From positions 1 through 15,589 of the forward strand of contig SFWW01000027.1 in assembly GCA_004559845.1 (NCBI GenBank): a stretch of DNA of 15,589 nt. The letters are read 5' to 3'. Shown in pieces: positions 13,582 through 15,589 of the stretch. Positions within the stretch are counted from its first letter, which is position 1, and every line of letters starts with the position of its first letter. Under the pieces are notes generated by a model. The model made no database searches. It worked only from the letters and a program-made list of their open reading frames with translations, and was not told the origin of the DNA. This stretch comes from a bacterium (GTDB taxonomy: Bacteria > Bacteroidota > Bacteroidia > Bacteroidales > Muribaculaceae). Position numbers and translations under genes: made by a program.

Positions 13582-15551
13582 CAATCTTTTTCCAAATAGG
13601 TGTAGCCATAAAGTCCGGCACGATAGTTACGCACAAATTCGTTGCCTTCATCGCTGGTGATTTTGCCGTTGCGGATGGATTCGGTAACCCATGCTTCCAC
13701 GTTGCGCACCAATTCTTTAGGGCTGAATTGCACATAGTCGAGCACCTCAGCCACGGTTTCGCCATCAATCACTTGATTGATTTCGTAGTGGTCTTTATAC
13801 ACATCGATGTGCACGGCATTGGTGTCGCCAAACAGGTTGTGCATATCGCCGAGAATTTCTTGGTAGGCACCCACCAAAAACACGCCGAGATAGTAGCGTT
13901 CTCCCTTACGGAGGCGGTGCACCGGCAGCGCATGCGTGATGCCATGGGCGGAGGTGAAGTTGGCTATTTTGCCATCGCTATCGCAAGTGATGTCTTGCAA
14001 GGTGGCACGGTGGGTGGGCCGCTCATTGAGGCGTGAAAGCGGAATAACCGGAAACACTTGGTCGATAGCCCAGCTATCGGGCAAAGATTGGAACAACGAG
14101 AAATTGCAGAAATACTTTTCCGGAAGCATTTTTGCCACACTGCGGAGTTCTTCGGGCGCATGCTTCATATCGTTGGCAATCATATTCACTTCGCGAGCAA
14201 TCGACCAGAACAATTTTTCGCACAGTGCACGCGTGCGCAAATCGAGCAGTCCGAGGCTAAATCGGTCGAGGGCTTCGTCGCGAATTTGCAAGGCATCGTG
14301 CCAGTCTTCCAGCAGGCGCGACTTATTGATTTTGTCGTAAATTTCAAAGAGGTCCTTCACCAAATCGTTGTCGGTGTCGGTCACCGAGTCTTGCTCGTCG
14401 TTCCACGAGGGCAGTCCTGCCGTTTCGAGCACTTCCATCACCAGCACCGAATGGTGGGCAGAGAGCGAGCGACCCGACTCGCTGATAATGTTGGGATGCT
14501 TAATGCCATGCTTGTCGCACACGTCCACAAAGGTATAGACGGCATCGTTGGCATACTCTTGAATGGAATAATTCATCGAATGCCCCGACACACTATTGCG
14601 CGAACCATCATAGTCTACACCCAAACCGCCGCCAATGTCCACAAAATCGATGTTGAAACCCATAGCAGTGAGTTGCACATAGAATTGCGATGCTTCGCGC
14701 AGCGCATTCTTAATGCGGCGTATTTTGGTGATTTGGCTACCGATGTGGAAGTGAATCAATTTCAGTGCATCGGTCATTTTGTTTTCCTTCAAGAAATCGA
14801 GGGCCTCGAAAAGTTCACTGGTGTTGAGCCCGAATTTGCTACGGTCGCCGCCGCTTTCTTCCCACTTGCCGCTGCCGGCAGAGGAGAGTTTGATTCGGAT
14901 ACCGATATTGGGCTGAATACCCATGCGCTGCGCCACCTTGGCAATGAGCAGCAATTCGTTGAGTTTTTCCACCACGAGGAAAATTTTTCTACCCATTTTT
15001 TGCGCCAGCAGAGCCAGAGCTATGTAGCCCTCATCTTTATAGCCATTGCAAATGATGAGCGAATTATCGCCGATATCCGCCATATTGATGGCAAGCACGG
15101 CGTGCAATTCCGGTTTCGACCCCGCCTCAAGCCCAATGCGGAATTTCTTGCCATGGCTGGTGATTTCTTCCACCACGGGGCGCATTTGATTCACCTTAAT
15201 GGGGTAAATCACGAAATTTTCCGCCTTGTAGTCGTATTCTTTTGATGCTTTTTTAAAGCACGAGGAAATTTTCTCAATTCTATTATCGAGGATGTCGGGA
15301 AAACGCAACAAAATGGGCGCGGTGATGTTGCGTGCTTGCAACTCGTCCATCACATCGACCAAATCCACCGCCACACTGCTTTGTTTGGGAGTGACAGTGA
15401 TATGACCCAATTCGTTGATTGAGAAATACTTCAGGCCCCAGCCATTGATGTTGTACAGTTCGGCGCTATCCTCTATGCGCCATTTATTAATGCTCGTCGT
15501 AGTCGTTGAATTTAAGAGGGTTAAACAATAGTTGCGCTTTTGCGCACGCAA
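13581..15551 (-). CDS. speA: Biosynthetic arginine decarboxylase SpeA
   Basis: A PLP-dependent enzyme making agmatine from arginine, the first step of one route to putrescine and spermidine. Numbering from the TTG at 15551, the PLP lysine is K119 in FVIYPIKVNQ, followed by HFHIGSQ (268-274), DIGGGLGVDY (305-314) and the SESGRSLSAHHS segment, all typical of fold III decarboxylases of the SpeA class. The family start looks like M-x-K-WRIEDS; here WRIEDS is preceded by S-INK, with an ATT at 15491 where ATG is expected. The TTG at 15551 overlaps a strong -7 box and would add a 20-residue extension (RAQKRNYCLTLLNSTTTTS) with no family counterpart I know. The likely real start is therefore ATT (636 residues) or a near-cognate ACG just before it. 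Function is certain; the start is not. Confidence 0.95.
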   Translation of the reverse strand: MRAQKRNYCLTLLNSTTTTSINKWRIEDSAELYNINGWGLKYFSINELGHITVTPKQSSVAVDLVDVMDELQARNITAPILLRFPDILDNRIEKISSCFKKASKEYDYKAENFVIYPIKVNQMRPVVEEITSHGKKFRIGLEAGSKPELHAVLAINMADIGDNSLIICNGYKDEGYIALALLAQKMGRKIFLVVEKLNELLLIAKVAQRMGIQPNIGIRIKLSSAGSGKWEESGGDRSKFGLNTSELFEALDFLKENKMTDALKLIHFHIGSQITKIRRIKNALREASQFYVQLTAMGFNIDFVDIGGGLGVDYDGSRNSVSGHSMNYSIQEYANDAVYTFVDVCDKHGIKHPNIISESGRSLSAHHSVLVMEVLETAGLPSWNDEQDSVTDTDNDLVKDLFEIYDKINKSRLLEDWHDALQIRDEALDRFSLGLLDLRTRALCEKLFWSIAREVNMIANDMKHAPEELRSVAKMLPEKYFCNFSLFQSLPDSWAIDQVFPVIPLSRLNERPTHRATLQDITCDSDGKIANFTSAHGITHALPVHRLRKGERYYLGVFLVGAYQEILGDMHNLFGDTNAVHIDVYKDHYEINQVIDGETVAEVLDYVQFSPKELVRNVEAWVTESIRNGKITSDEGNEFVRNYRAGLYGYTYLEKD

Positions 15552-15555
15552 AGAT
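15548..15555 (-). promoter_or_regulatory. -7 promoter box (TATCTTTG) for speA-truA
   Basis: TGATTATCTTTGC on the minus strand matches TAnnTTTG and is identical over 13 bases to the box of the Rpn gene. It overlaps the TTG at 15551. The leader that follows carries a small perfect hairpin (TGCGC-AAAA-GCGCA, 15533-15546) close to where transcription would begin. Confidence 0.65.
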
Positions 15556-15589
15556 AATCATTTTTATCCATTCCACCCCCACGCAGCAC

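Noticed and set aside
14058..15245. A 395-codon plus-strand frame opposite speA
   Set aside because: The minus strand encodes all SpeA motifs; the plus translation is histidine-rich shadow sequence.

Overview
The window reads as an ordinary chromosomal stretch from a member of the Bacteroidales (phylum Bacteroidota). The evidence is a GldE homologue, DUF3078 and DUF3108 secreted proteins, a Bacteroidota-type M6 protease with fibronectin-like domains, a SpeA-type arginine decarboxylase, several promoters of the Bacteroidota type (-7 box TAnnTTTG), and no Shine-Dalgarno sequences ahead of the starts. I cannot fix the genus.

Layout, left to right. Positions 1-2333 (minus) hold a secreted M6 metalloprotease whose C-terminus runs off the left edge. 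Positions 2334-3066 are a 733-base gene-free stretch holding a REP-like GC-rich hairpin, an inverted repeat and three 9-bp minisatellites. Next come gldE and a 4'-phosphopantetheinyl transferase (plus, overlapping by one base), facing a TraB/GumN-family secreted protein (minus). An Hsp20 chaperone (minus) is divergent from a three-gene plus-strand run: a DUF3078 outer-membrane protein and two small secreted proteins of unknown function. The right half is all minus strand: an Rpn/PD-(D/E)XK nuclease with a repetitive tail, a DUF3108 protein, a C69 dipeptidase, then truA and speA, which overlap by one base.

Functionally, much of the window is cell envelope and secretion: about seven of the thirteen proteins carry a visible signal peptide and GldE is an integral membrane protein. 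The rest is housekeeping (polyamine synthesis, tRNA pseudouridylation, carrier-protein activation, protein quality control). The Rpn-like gene is the only protein related to mobile elements or recombination. I see no defence system, CRISPR array, phage, integron, tRNA or rRNA.

The most interesting signals are the 9-bp repeat locus upstream of gldE; the lack of an ATG at the expected start of two genes, speA (ATT candidate) and the M6 protease (ATA candidate), each with a strong promoter box downstream of or overlapping the only conventional alternative; an inverted repeat touching the start codon of the DUF3108 gene; and the uncharacterised three-gene DUF3078 operon.
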